Assembly: GCF_900148505.1 (NCBI RefSeq)
Contig: NZ_FRXO01000005.1
Location: 341,434-405,433 of the forward strand
Direction of reading: 5' to 3'
From: Pseudoxanthobacter soli DSM 19599
Lineage (GTDB): Bacteria > Pseudomonadota > Alphaproteobacteria > Rhizobiales > Segnochrobactraceae
DNA: 64,000 bases
The translations under genes and the position numbers were made by a program. A model generated the notes under the pieces. The model did no database searches. It was not told the DNA's origin and was given only the letters and a program-made list of their open reading frames with translations. This document shows positions 1 through 8,159 of the stretch, piece by piece (within the stretch, counting starts at the first letter, position 1; each line of letters begins with the position of its first letter).

Positions 1-49
1 GCGGGCTGCGGGCTGCGGGCTGCGGGCTGCGGGCTGCGGGCTGCGGGCT
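1..49. repeat. Heptamer tandem repeat (GCGGGCT)7
   Basis: Seven perfect copies of gcgggct run from the first base of the window, so the array may continue upstream. It lies ahead of the GTA cluster and no gene is visible over it. A 7-bp unit changes reading frame with each copy, so a coding role is unlikely. Confidence 0.95.
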
Positions 50-140
50 TCGTTTCGCGTGTTTTACGCGTTTTGCCGGTTTTGACGGCTTTACCGATTT
101 TAACGGCTGCGACCGCTTTACGCGGGAGCGGCCGGTTATT

Positions 141-179
141 TCGATGTCGATGTCGATGTCGATGTCGATGTCGATGTCG
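141..179. repeat. Hexamer tandem repeat (TCGATG)6
   Basis: Six perfect copies of tcgatg plus a partial seventh lie about 140 bp ahead of the likely start of the first GTA gene. It is in the leader region and not in a supported gene. Confidence 0.95.
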
Positions 180-316
180 GCATGATTCAGGTTGGATTTT
201 AAGGAACGGGCCGGCGGCGCTTTCGGGTGCCGCACGACCCGTTTTCGTTTCTGGACCGTCCGGTCGCGGGCAAGCCTTGCTGGACCGGGCATCGTCGGCA
301 ACCGGGAGATGGGCGC

Positions 317-1648
317 ATGACCGCGAGGAGATTTGAGGCGGGCATGGGGCCTGCGGCGCGGGCCGCTGACGGCCATGCCGGCGGGGCCGAGGCGGTTGGT
401 GTTCTCTGCGGCGATGCGGATGCCGACGGTGCCTTCGCCAGCGACGCTGACACCGGCGAAGCACATGGCCGCGATGCGGCGGGGAGGAATGCGGCAAGCC
501 CGACTGCGAAAGGCCGGAGTGCAGCGGGCCTGGATCCGGCAGGGCGCGAGCCAGCGGATCGGGATGCAGCTGGTCGGATTGCAGCAGGCCGGGATTCTGC
601 GGGTTGCGATGCCGCGGGTCGGGATTCGGCAGGTGGCGATGCAGCCTGTCGCGATGCAGCAGATCGGGATGCGGCAGGGCGGGGGGCGGCGGGCCGGGAT
701 TCGGCAAGTCAGGACGCGGCAGGTCGGGATGTGGCAGGGCGCGAGCCAGCGGGCGGGGGGTCGGCAGGTCGGGGGTCCGCAGGTCGGATTGCAGTGGGTC
801 AGGATTCGGCAGGTTGCGATACCGCTGGTCGGGTTGCGGCAGGTGGCGATGCAGCGTGTCGCGATGCAGCGGACCGGGATGTGGCAGGGCGGGAGGCAGC
901 GGGCGGGGATTCGGCAAGTCAGGGCGTGGCAAGTCAGGGTGCGACAAGTCACGGCGCGGCACGTCGGGACGCGGCAAGTCAGGCCGCGGCAGGCCGGGAT
1001 GTGGCGGGGCGGAATGCGGCAAGCCCGACTGCGACAGGCCGGAGTGCAGCGGGTCCGGACCCGGCAGGGCGCGAGCCAGCGGATCGGGATGCGGCCGGCC
1101 GCGATATCCCGCGTCGCGGTGCGGCCGGGCGCGATGCGGGCGGTGGCGGGCGGGCGGCGAAGCGGGGTGCGGGCGGGCGCGGGGGCGAGATCGCGGTGGA
1201 AGCCCGCGGGCGCGACAGGGCGCGCGGGCTTTACGAGGGCGACGGCATCCTGATCGGCGACATCGCCGAGGCGATGGGGGTGACGCCCTCGACCGTGCGG
1301 CGGTGGGCAAGGCTCGGCGGCTGGCAGCGCGGCGAGCGGCCGATCCCCCGCCGGCGCAAGGCGGACGCGGAGACGGACACCGACCGGGGCGCGATGGTGC
1401 GCCGGCTGATGCTCGCTTTCGCGCGGCAGGTGGCGGAGGTGGAGGCGCGGCTCGGCCCGGCCGGGAAACCGGCGGGCGAGCGCGATGCCCGCACGCTCGG
1501 CGTGCTCGCCAAGACGCTGGAGACGCTGATCGAGCTCGACCGCGCGGCCCGGGCGGGCGACGGCGGCGGCGACGAGGCGGGAAAGGATGCCGATGCTGTC
1601 CGGGAAGACATTGCGCGCCGCATTGATCGGCTGCGCGGAGCGCGGTGA
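317..1648 (+). CDS. Putative GTA small terminase (gp1-like) with long pentapeptide-periodic linker
   Basis: The ATG at 317 is preceded by gggag about 9 bp upstream and is preferred to the in-frame GTG at 227. The last ~140 residues look like a small terminase: a helix-turn-helix (GDIAEAMGVTPSTVRRWARL) followed by a charged helical tail. The position directly ahead of the large terminase fits. The middle, roughly codons 60-275, is low-complexity sequence of five-residue period (consensus DAAGR), encoded by 15-bp repeats, and is probably disordered. Known GTA gp1 proteins are, as I recall, only about 100-150 residues, so the N-terminal ~280 residues are unusual. The real start could lie inside the array, close to the helix-turn-helix. 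The 3' end overlaps the terminase start by about 60 bp. The role, DNA recognition for packaging, is inferred. Confidence 0.6.
   Translation: MTARRFEAGMGPAARAADGHAGGAEAVGVLCGDADADGAFASDADTGEAHGRDAAGRNAASPTAKGRSAAGLDPAGREPADRDAAGRIAAGRDSAGCDAAGRDSAGGDAACRDAADRDAAGRGAAGRDSASQDAAGRDVAGREPAGGGSAGRGSAGRIAVGQDSAGCDTAGRVAAGGDAACRDAADRDVAGREAAGGDSASQGVASQGATSHGAARRDAASQAAAGRDVAGRNAASPTATGRSAAGPDPAGREPADRDAAGRDIPRRGAAGRDAGGGGRAAKRGAGGRGGEIAVEARGRDRARGLYEGDGILIGDIAEAMGVTPSTVRRWARLGGWQRGERPIPRRRKADAETDTDRGAMVRRLMLAFARQVAEVEARLGPAGKPAGERDARTLGVLAKTLETLIELDRAARAGDGGGDEAGKDADAVREDIARRIDRLRGAR
480..1140. repeat. 15-bp-period degenerate minisatellite inside the gp1-like gene
   Basis: Roughly 44 degenerate copies of a 15-bp unit of the type gcggcaggtcgggat are present. 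There is also higher-order duplication: the segment from 486 to about 571 recurs at 1011 to about 1096 with few changes, 525 bp apart, which is exactly 35 units. A second internal duplication relates about 600-720 to about 795-915. Because 15 is a multiple of three, all three forward frames stay largely open over the array. Confidence 0.9.
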
Positions 1649-2927
1649 ACTCGAGGACCTGATCGCTGGGCTCGACCGGGCGAGCCTCGATGCCCTTGCC
1701 CACGACTGGACGCTGTGGGCGCGGGACGACCAGCTGCCGCCGGACGGCGGATGGACGCTGTGGCTGGTGCTGGGCGGGCGCGGCGCCGGCAAGACGCGGG
1801 CGGGCGCCGAGTGGGTGCGCGCCATGGCGACGGGCCGGGCGCCGTTCGCGGCCGCCCCGGCGGGCCGGATCGCGCTCGTCGGCGAGACCCTGGCCGACGT
1901 GCGCGAGGTGATGATCGAGGGCGTTTCCGGGCTGATCGCGATCCACCCCAAGGGCGAGCGGCCGGAGTGGCAGCCGTCGCGGCGGCGGCTGACGTGGCCG
2001 AACGGAGCGGTGGCGCAGGTGTTTTCCGCCGAGGACCCCGAGGGATTGCGCGGGCCGCAGTTCGATGCGGCTTGGGCGGACGAGATCGCCAAGTGGCGCC
2101 ATGCCGAAGCGACCTGGGACATGCTGCAGTTCGGGCTTCGGCTCGGCGACCGGCCGCGACAGGTGGCGACCACCACGCCGCGGCCGATCCCGCTGCTGAA
2201 GCGGCTGATGGCGGAGCCGCGAACGGTCGTCACCCATGCGCCGACGGCGCGCAACGCCGCCAATCTGGCCCCGGGTTTTCTGGAGACCATCGTCGGCCGC
2301 TATGCCGGCACGCGGCTCGGCCGGCAGGAACTCGACGGCGAGCTGATCGAGGACAGGCCCGATGCGCTGTGGCGGCGCGGCGCCATCGAGGCGCTGAGGG
2401 TGGAGGCGGCGCCGGCGCTCGGCCGGGTGGTGGTGGCGGTCGATCCGCCGGCATCGAGCGGCGCAAACGCCGATGCCTGCGGGCTCGTCGTCGCCGGGCT
2501 CGGCCTCGCGGACGGGGTCGGCTATGTGCTGAAGGATGCGAGCGAACGCGGGCTGAGGCCGGCGGAATGGGCGGCGCGGGCCGTCGCGCTCCATCGCCGC
2601 TTCGAGGCGGACGGGCTCATCGCCGAAGTCAACCAGGGCGGCGAGATGGTGGCGGCGGTGCTGAGGGAGGTCGATCCCGGCGTGCCGGTGACCATGGTGC
2701 GGGCGACGCGGGGCAAGTGGCTGCGGGCGGAACCGGTGGCCGCGCTCTATGAGCAGGGCCGGGTGCGCCATGTCGGCACCATGCCGGAACTCGAGGACGA
2801 ATTGTGCGATTTCGGCCCGTCCGGGCTTTCGAGCGGGCGTTCTCCCGACCGGCTGGACGCGCTGGTATGGGCGATGACGGCGCTGATGCTGGGCCGGGCG
2901 GGCGAGCCCAAGGTGCGGCGGATGTGA
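1587..2927 (+). CDS. GTA/phage large terminase (DNA packaging ATPase-nuclease, gp2)
   Basis: 446 residues, the usual size for GTA large terminases. The Walker A motif GGRGAGKT is at residues 63-70 and the Walker B segment AAWADE at 161-166. The C-terminal RNase H-like nuclease starts with VVVAVDPPASS around residue 280 and ends with DALVWAMTAL. It should power packaging of host DNA into the particle, docking on the portal encoded next. ATG at 1587 or 1593 is possible; gggaaagg lies just upstream and favours 1593. The start lies inside the preceding gene, implying translational coupling. Confidence 0.95.
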   Translation: MPMLSGKTLRAALIGCAERGELEDLIAGLDRASLDALAHDWTLWARDDQLPPDGGWTLWLVLGGRGAGKTRAGAEWVRAMATGRAPFAAAPAGRIALVGETLADVREVMIEGVSGLIAIHPKGERPEWQPSRRRLTWPNGAVAQVFSAEDPEGLRGPQFDAAWADEIAKWRHAEATWDMLQFGLRLGDRPRQVATTTPRPIPLLKRLMAEPRTVVTHAPTARNAANLAPGFLETIVGRYAGTRLGRQELDGELIEDRPDALWRRGAIEALRVEAAPALGRVVVAVDPPASSGANADACGLVVAGLGLADGVGYVLKDASERGLRPAEWAARAVALHRRFEADGLIAEVNQGGEMVAAVLREVDPGVPVTMVRATRGKWLRAEPVAALYEQGRVRHVGTMPELEDELCDFGPSGLSSGRSPDRLDALVWAMTALMLGRAGEPKVRRM

Positions 2928-3241
2928 CGGCCGCGGCAGCCACGGGCTGACGGGGGTGTGCGGCGGGCCGGCCGGGGCCGCCGGGCCGTTCGCGATCAGG
3001 GCCGGCGCTCCGGGGCGACTTGTCCGAGGGAACTCGTCCAAGATAACGCGTCCAAGGGTGGCTGTCCCCGCGGCTTGTCCCGCGGAGCCTGGAGCGCTTT
3101 CCGGCCGGGTGGCTCGTCCGATCGGGAGCCATCGCTCCGGCTTCGGAGGCTCGAGCACGACCTGCGTCCATGAGGCCGGCCCGGCGCGATTTGGTGGGGC
3201 ACGGTCGTGCGGCGGTGAGATTCTCAGAGCAGGAGAGCGAG
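2928..3241. other. 314-bp gap between terminase and portal genes
   Basis: No gene is supported here. The stretch is rich in tgtcc/cgtcc words (about 3020-3080) and holds ggagcgctttccgg at 3091-3104, the reverse complement of a short motif also found in the gaps at 9205 and 42266. The portal ribosome-binding site (aggag) is at 3231-3235. Confidence 0.6.
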
Positions 3242-4441
3242 ATGCGGAATTGGCTGCGCTTCGGCAGGGCGCGGGCGGCGGCGCGCGGCCGTGAAGCGGG
3301 AGGCGGCGAGGCGAAGGCATCGAGGACGGGGGCGCTGGTGGCGTTCTCCCGCCTCGGCCGGCCGGTGTGGACGCCCCGCGATTATGCGGCGCTGGCGCGG
3401 GAGGGCTTCGGCCGCAACCCGGTGGTCTATCGCGCGGTGCGGACGATTTCCGAGGCGGCGGCCTCGGTGCCGTGGCTGGTGTTCGAGGACGAGCACGAGA
3501 TCGACGACCATCCGCTCGCCCGGCTGCTGGCGCGGCCCGGCGGGCAACGGGCCGGCGCGGAGCTGATGGAGGCGGTCTACGGCCATCTTCTCGTGGCGGG
3601 CAATGCCTATCTGGAGGCGGTCGGCGTCGACGGCGAGGTGAGGGAACTCCACGCGCTGCGGCCGGACCGGATGAAGGTGGTGCCGGGGGCGGACGGCTGG
3701 CCTTCGGCCTACGACTATTCGGTCGCCGGGCGCAGCGTGCGCTTCGCGGCCGAGAGCGAGGCCGGGGTGCGGCCGATCCTGCACCTTCGGCTGTTCCATC
3801 CGACCGACGACCATTACGGCTTCGCCCCGATCGAGGCGGCGCTGACGAGCCTCGACATCCACAACGCCGCCGGGGCCTGGGCGAAGGCGCTGCTCGACAA
3901 TTCGGCGCGGCCCTCGGGGGCGCTGGTCTATAGCGGCGGCGAGGGCGGCAACCTCAGCGACGAACAGTTCGACCGGCTGAAGAAGGAGCTGGAAGAGGGC
4001 TTTTCCGGCGCGCGCAATGCCGGGCGGCCGCTGCTGCTGGAGGGCGGGCTCGACTGGCGCGCGATGGCGCTGACGCCGCGCGACATGGATTTCGTCGAGG
4101 CCAAGAACCTGGCGGCGCGGGAGATCGCGCTCGCCTTCGGCGTGCCGCCGATGCTGCTCGGCATTCCCGGCGACAACACCTACGCCAATTATCAGGAAGC
4201 CAACCGGGCGCTATGGCGCCAGACCGTGCTGCCGCTGGTGGCGCGCACGGCGGCGGCGCTTTCGGCCTGGCTGGCGCCGGCCTTCGACCGGCCGGTGCGG
4301 CTTTCCTTCGACGTCGACGCCGTGGAGGCGCTTTCGACCGAGCGCGAGGCGCTGTGGGCGCGCGTCGGCGCCGCGGGCTTCATCGACGACGACGAGAAGC
4401 GCGCCGCGGTGGGCTACGGCCCGCGACGCGGCAGGGACTGA
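3242..4441 (+). CDS. HK97-type portal protein (GTA gp3)
   Basis: 399 residues from the ATG at 3242, chosen because aggag lies 6 bp upstream and homology-like sequence (WTPRDYAALAREGF) begins soon after. An in-frame start at 3170 would only add a non-conserved leader. Features typical of the HK97/SPP1 portal family are PVVYRAVRTISEAAASVPW near the N-terminus, the HLRLFHPTDDHYGFAPIEAA segment, and the FGVPPMLLGIPGDNTYANY-type segment in the C-terminal half. It forms the ring through which DNA enters the capsid and to which the connector binds. Confidence 0.95.
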   Translation: MRNWLRFGRARAAARGREAGGGEAKASRTGALVAFSRLGRPVWTPRDYAALAREGFGRNPVVYRAVRTISEAAASVPWLVFEDEHEIDDHPLARLLARPGGQRAGAELMEAVYGHLLVAGNAYLEAVGVDGEVRELHALRPDRMKVVPGADGWPSAYDYSVAGRSVRFAAESEAGVRPILHLRLFHPTDDHYGFAPIEAALTSLDIHNAAGAWAKALLDNSARPSGALVYSGGEGGNLSDEQFDRLKKELEEGFSGARNAGRPLLLEGGLDWRAMALTPRDMDFVEAKNLAAREIALAFGVPPMLLGIPGDNTYANYQEANRALWRQTVLPLVARTAAALSAWLAPAFDRPVRLSFDVDAVEALSTEREALWARVGAAGFIDDDEKRAAVGYGPRRGRD

Positions 4442-4465
4442 AACGAGACAACCCCGGAGGCGCCC

Positions 4466-4654
4466 ATGGACCCCGTCACCCAATCGGTCGTCCAGCGCGG
4501 CGACCTCGCCCATCTCGCGCTGTTCCTGTGGGCGAGCGGGGCGAGCGGCCTTCTGATGTGGGCGCTGCGCGAGCTTGCGGCCTCGAACCGCCGCTTCAAC
4601 GACTTCGTCAACGAGATCGCCCGGCTGAACGCGCAGTTCCGCGACCGGGAGTGA
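4466..4654 (+). CDS. Small one-helix membrane protein (gp3.5 position)
   Basis: 62 residues with a good ribosome-binding site (ggagg at 4456-4460). It has a hydrophobic stretch (AHLALFLWASGASGLLMWAL, about residues 15-34) followed by an amphipathic charged tail, so probably a single membrane-spanning helix. It sits where RcGTA has its small gene 3.5, between portal and protease. Function unknown; only position and size support the comparison. Confidence 0.75.
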   Translation: MDPVTQSVVQRGDLAHLALFLWASGASGLLMWALRELAASNRRFNDFVNEIARLNAQFRDRE

Positions 4655-4676
4655 TTTTTCCAGAAGGAGAACGGCC

Positions 4677-4847
4677 ATGGCAACGCTGCTGATTGCGGCG
4701 GGCCGGCTGACGCGTGCCGCCTTCGGCGGCCGGGCCGGCCGGGACAGGGACGAACACCGGCGGGTGTTCCGGGACTTCGCCGCCGGGCTCGGCGCCGTGC
4801 TGGCGCCGCGCCGCAGCGCCGCGCGGGTTCGGGCGGTGGCGCCGTGA
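4677..4847 (+). CDS. Small arginine-rich hypothetical protein
   Basis: 56 residues, ATG at 4677 with ggaga about 8 bp upstream. The sequence is basic and alanine/arginine-rich (ends RRSAARVRAVAP). Its stop overlaps the GTG start of the protease gene in a GTGA arrangement, which supports translation and coupling. I do not recognise a family. The context suggests a head-assembly accessory protein or simply a coupling leader for the protease. Confidence 0.55.
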   Translation: MATLLIAAGRLTRAAFGGRAGRDRDEHRRVFRDFAAGLGAVLAPRRSAARVRAVAP

Positions 4848-5464
4848 GGGGCTGCGCGGAGGGGCGGGGAGCTGAGAGGCGGGGCGCGGCGGATGGCGCG
4901 GCCGATGCGGTCGACCTTGCCCGGCGCGAGACCAAGACGGTGCCGGCGGAGATGGGGCGGGCCGATGCCGACGGCGTGTTCGAGGGCTATGCCAGCCTGT
5001 TCGGCCGCGAGGACCTCGGCCGCGACCGGGTGATGCCCGGCGCGTTCCGCCGTTCGCTCGCCGCCCGTGGCGCGGCCGGCGTGAAGATGCTGTGGCAGCA
5101 CGAGCCGGGCGAACCGATCGGCCGCTGGCTCGACATCCGCGAGGACGCGCGCGGGCTTCATGTCCGCGGCCGGCTCGCGCCCGAAGTCGCCCGCGCCCGG
5201 GAGGCGCTGGCGCTGATGCGCATCGGCGCCATCGACGGCCTTTCGATCGGCTTCCGCACGGTGAAGGCCCGGCGCGACGCGGCGGGCGGCGGCCGCGCGC
5301 TGATCGAGATCGACCTCTGGGAGATCTCGATCGTGACCTTTCCGCTTCTGCCCGAGGCGCGCATCGCGGCGGTGAAGACTGCCGGCGCGGCCGGGGCCGA
5401 GCTTTCCCGCGCGCTCGCCGGATCGTTCCGACGGGCCGCACAGCGCATCCAGACGATGAGGTGA
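4844..5464 (+). CDS. HK97-family prohead protease (GTA gp4)
   Basis: 206 residues from the GTG at 4844, which overlaps the previous stop. The domain begins near residue 37 (DGVFEGYASLFG). Expected catalytic residues of peptidase family S78/U35 are present: His86 in LWQHEPGEPIGRW and Ser134 in IDGLSIGFR. It should cleave the N-terminal scaffolding part of the major capsid protein encoded next. Confidence 0.95.
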   Translation: MRGCAEGRGAERRGAADGAADAVDLARRETKTVPAEMGRADADGVFEGYASLFGREDLGRDRVMPGAFRRSLAARGAAGVKMLWQHEPGEPIGRWLDIREDARGLHVRGRLAPEVARAREALALMRIGAIDGLSIGFRTVKARRDAAGGGRALIEIDLWEISIVTFPLLPEARIAAVKTAGAAGAELSRALAGSFRRAAQRIQTMR

Positions 5465-5468
5465 GACG

Positions 5469-6740
5469 ATGCAGGACATTCCGCGCGCGCCTGAGGCGAA
5501 GATGGCGGCGGCCTATCGCGACGGCCGCGATCCGGTCTCCGCGTTCGAGGACTTCATGACGGCGTTCGAGACCTTCAAGGAGGTGAACGATCGCCGGCTC
5601 GACGAGATCGAGCGGCGCTCCAGCGCCGATGCGGTGACGCTGGAACGGCTCGACCGCATCGACCATGCGCTCGACGAGCAGAAGCGGCGGCTCGACCACG
5701 CGAGCGTGAAGGCGCGGCGGCCGGGACTGGCGCCGGAGACCGGCGAGGCCGCCGGCCGGGCGGGCGCGGGCGAGCGCAAGGCGGCGTTCGAGACCTATGT
5801 CCGCACCGGCCGCGAGGCGGTTCATGCCGCCGGCATCGAGGCGAAGGCGCTTTCGGCGGCGTCGCCCGCAGACGGCGGCTACCTGGTGCCGGAGGAGACC
5901 GAGCGCGAGATCATGCGCCGGCTGGCGGCGATCTCGCCGATCCGCCGCATCGCCGGCAGCCGGCAGGTGTCCGGCACGGTCTACCGCAAGCCGTTCTCGG
6001 TGGCGGGGCCGGCGGTCGGCTGGGTGGGCGAGACGGCGGCGCGGCCGGAAACCGCGGCGCCGACGCTCGCCGAGCTCTCCTATCCGACGATGGAGCTCTA
6101 CGCGATGCCGGCGGCGACGGGCACGCTGCTCGACGATACGGCGGTCGACATCGACCAGTGGATCGCCGAGGAGGTGGAGACGGCGTTCGCCGAGCAGGAG
6201 GGCGCGGCCTTCGTCGGCGGCAACGGAATCAACCGGCCGAAAGGATTCCTATCCTATACCACCGCCGCCGAAAGCGCCTGGAGCTGGGAGAAGATCGGCT
6301 ATCTCGCCACCGGCGCGGCCGGCGCGTTCCCGGCGAGCAACCCCTCCGATGTGCTCGTCGATCTCGTCTATACGCTGAAGGCGGGCTACCGGCAGAACGC
6401 GAGCTGGGTGATGAGCCGCAAGACCCAGGCCGCGATCCGCAAGATGAAGGACGCCGAGGGCGCCTATATCTGGCAGCCGCCGGCCTCGGCCGGGACCGAG
6501 GCGAGCCTGATGAACTTTCCCGTGGTGGAGGCGGAGGACATGCCGGCGATCTCCGCGGGCAGCCTTTCCATCGCCTTCGGCGACTTCCGGCGCGGCTATC
6601 TGGTGGTGGACCGGGTGGGCGTGAGGGTGCTGCGCGATCCCTATTCCGCCAAGCCCTACGTGCTGTTCTACACGACGAAGCGCGTGGGCGGCGGGGTGCA
6701 GGACTTCGACGCCATCAAGCTTCTGAAGTTCGCGGCCTGA
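5469..6740 (+). CDS. HK97-family major capsid protein (GTA gp5)
   Basis: 423 residues. Residues about 15-80 are a charged helical, probably coiled-coil scaffold (delta) domain (FKEVNDRRLDEIERRSSADA), to be removed by the prohead protease. The mature HK97 fold follows, with SAASPADGGYLVPEETEREI marking its start. Ends with the family-typical GVQDFDAIKLLKF. The gene is separated from the protease by 4 bp and followed by a strong terminator-like hairpin. Confidence 0.96.
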   Translation: MQDIPRAPEAKMAAAYRDGRDPVSAFEDFMTAFETFKEVNDRRLDEIERRSSADAVTLERLDRIDHALDEQKRRLDHASVKARRPGLAPETGEAAGRAGAGERKAAFETYVRTGREAVHAAGIEAKALSAASPADGGYLVPEETEREIMRRLAAISPIRRIAGSRQVSGTVYRKPFSVAGPAVGWVGETAARPETAAPTLAELSYPTMELYAMPAATGTLLDDTAVDIDQWIAEEVETAFAEQEGAAFVGGNGINRPKGFLSYTTAAESAWSWEKIGYLATGAAGAFPASNPSDVLVDLVYTLKAGYRQNASWVMSRKTQAAIRKMKDAEGAYIWQPPASAGTEASLMNFPVVEAEDMPAISAGSLSIAFGDFRRGYLVVDRVGVRVLRDPYSAKPYVLFYTTKRVGGGVQDFDAIKLLKFAA

Positions 6741-6785
6741 GCACGGCGCAAAGCCGCGAGAGATCGCGCGATCGCTGAGACCTTG

Positions 6786-6823
6786 CGGCCCCGCCGGGCG
6801 ATCCGGCGGGGCCGTTTCTTTTT
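6786..6823 (+). terminator. Perfect intrinsic terminator-like hairpin after the capsid gene
   Basis: A 12-bp perfect stem (cggccccgccgg, 6786-6797, with ccggcggggccg, 6803-6814) and 5-nt loop (gcgat) is followed at once by tttcttttt. It lies between the capsid gene and the connector gene, inside the GTA cluster, so it probably works as a partial terminator. Confidence 0.85.
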
Positions 6824-6837
6824 CGAGGGGACGGACG

Positions 6838-7404
6838 ATGGCGACATTCCTGGTGCGGCCGCCGGAGGCCGAGCCCGCGAGCCTGCAGGAGGCGAAGCTG
6901 TTCCTGCGCGTCGACGGCGACGACGAGGACGACCTGATCGCCGGTCTCGTGACCACGGCGCGGACGCATGTGGAGCGCGAGGCGCGGCGGGCGATGGTCT
7001 CGCAGGGATGGCGCACGGTGCTGCCGGGCCGGCCGTCCGGCGGACGGGTGCCGCTCGGGCCGGCGCCGGTGATCGCGGTGACGGCGGTGACGGCCTACGA
7101 CGCCGAAGGCACGGCGACGGCCGTCGATGCGGGCCGGTACCGTGTGGACCGCGCGGGCGAACCGGCGGAGCTGGTGCTGGAGCGCGCCGTGGCGGGGGCG
7201 GAGAACGGCATCGAGATCGATTTCGACTGCGGATACGGCACGGACGGCGCGGCGGTGCCGCGTCCTCTGGTGCAGGCCGTGCTGATGGTCGCGGCGCACT
7301 GGTACGAGCACCGCGAGGCGGCGACGCTCGGCGCCGTGACGGCGCCGGTGGCGCGCGGCGTCGAGGCGCTGATCGCGCCCTATCGCGCGGTGAGGCTGCG
7401 ATGA
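6838..7404 (+). CDS. Head-tail connector (gp6-like, GTA gp6)
   Basis: 188 residues, preceded by gagggg about 10 bp upstream. It starts ATFLVRPPEAEPASLQEAKLFLRVDGDDEDDLI, typical of the phage conserved family with HK97 gp6-like helical connectors, and contains VERAVAG-ENGIEIDFDCGYG near the middle and APVARGVEALIAPYR at the end. It should form a ring beneath the portal. The stop overlaps the next start (ATGA). Confidence 0.9.
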   Translation: MATFLVRPPEAEPASLQEAKLFLRVDGDDEDDLIAGLVTTARTHVEREARRAMVSQGWRTVLPGRPSGGRVPLGPAPVIAVTAVTAYDAEGTATAVDAGRYRVDRAGEPAELVLERAVAGAENGIEIDFDCGYGTDGAAVPRPLVQAVLMVAAHWYEHREAATLGAVTAPVARGVEALIAPYRAVRLR

Positions 7405-7727
7405 CGGCGATCGGACGGCTGTCACAGCGGCTGGTTCTGGAGCGGCCGGTGGCGGTCGGCGACGGCGCCGGCGGGCGGGTCGAGACCTTCGCCGCCCTGG
7501 GCGAGGTCTGGGCCGAGATCGTGCCGGCAGGGGCGGCGGAGCGGGAGATCGCCGGACGGCTCGACGGCGTCGCCAGCCATCGCATCGCCATCCGCCATCG
7601 CGGCGACGTGCGCGGCGGGATGCGGTTCGTGGCGGCGGACGGGCGGGTGTTCCGCATCCTCGCGACGTTCGATGCCGACGGGCGGCGGCGCCGGCTCGTC
7701 TGCGTGGCCGAGGAGGAAGGGCGATGA
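7401..7727 (+). CDS. Head closure / head-tail adaptor protein (GTA gp7)
   Basis: 108 residues starting MTAIGRLSQRLVLERPVAVG. It is a small beta-rich protein of the SPP1 gp16-like head-tail joining family (HRIAIRHRGDVRGGMRF and VFRILATFDADGR are typical). Translationally coupled on both sides by ATGA overlaps. It should close the head after packaging and connect to the tail. Confidence 0.9.
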   Translation: MTAIGRLSQRLVLERPVAVGDGAGGRVETFAALGEVWAEIVPAGAAEREIAGRLDGVASHRIAIRHRGDVRGGMRFVAADGRVFRILATFDADGRRRRLVCVAEEEGR

Positions 7728-8128
7728 GCGGCGACGCGGCGACGGCGCTTCGGGAGGCCGTTCATGCCCGGCTTGCGGGGGATGCGGCGCTGGCGGCGCT
7801 GCTCGGCGACGGCGGCGTTCACGACACGGCGCCGCGCGGCGCGGCGTTCCCGTGGATCGCGGCCGGACCCTGGCGGGTGCGGCCGCTCGGCGACGGCGGG
7901 CTTTGCGAGCATCGCTTCGACCTCGCGGTGCGCTCGCGGGCTGCCGGGCGGAAGGAGGCGGAGGCGCTCGCGGCCCGCATCGAGGCGCTGCTGGACGGCA
8001 CGGCGCTGGCGCCGGCGGGCCACCGGCTCGACGCGCTGCACGTCGTCGAGCGGGTGACGATGCCCGGCCGCGACGGCCGTTCCTTCGAGGCGACGGCCTC
8101 CTTCCGCGCCGTGACCGAACCGATCTGA
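7724..8128 (+). CDS. Tail terminator, DUF3168 family (GTA gp8)
   Basis: 134 residues; ATG at 7724 overlaps the previous stop by 4 bp. The family pattern of an N-terminal helix (TALREAVHARLAGDAALAALLGDGGVHD) and a closing strand (FEATASFRAVTEP) fits DUF3168 tail-completion proteins. It should cap the tail tube and join it to the head closure ring. Confidence 0.9.
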   Translation: MSGDAATALREAVHARLAGDAALAALLGDGGVHDTAPRGAAFPWIAAGPWRVRPLGDGGLCEHRFDLAVRSRAAGRKEAEALAARIEALLDGTALAPAGHRLDALHVVERVTMPGRDGRSFEATASFRAVTEPI

Positions 8129-8159
8129 ACGAAATTCCGAACGAGAAGGGAGGCCGGCG

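Larger units (their letters stand above)
1..316. other. Leader region ahead of the GTA cluster, no supported gene
   Basis: This stretch holds the heptamer and hexamer microsatellites and no convincing gene. The promoter of the GTA cluster is probably here or further upstream, but I could not recognise promoter boxes. Confidence 0.5.

Noticed and set aside
480-1140. CRISPR array or canonical pentapeptide-repeat protein
   Set aside because: The units are 15 bp without spacers, so it is not CRISPR. The encoded DAAGR-like period lacks the central leucine/phenylalanine of A(D/N)LXX pentapeptide repeats.
333-1626. Two further forward frames open across the 15-bp repeat array
   Set aside because: A repeat unit of 15 bp keeps all frames free of stops; only the frame with the helix-turn-helix C-terminus looks like a protein.
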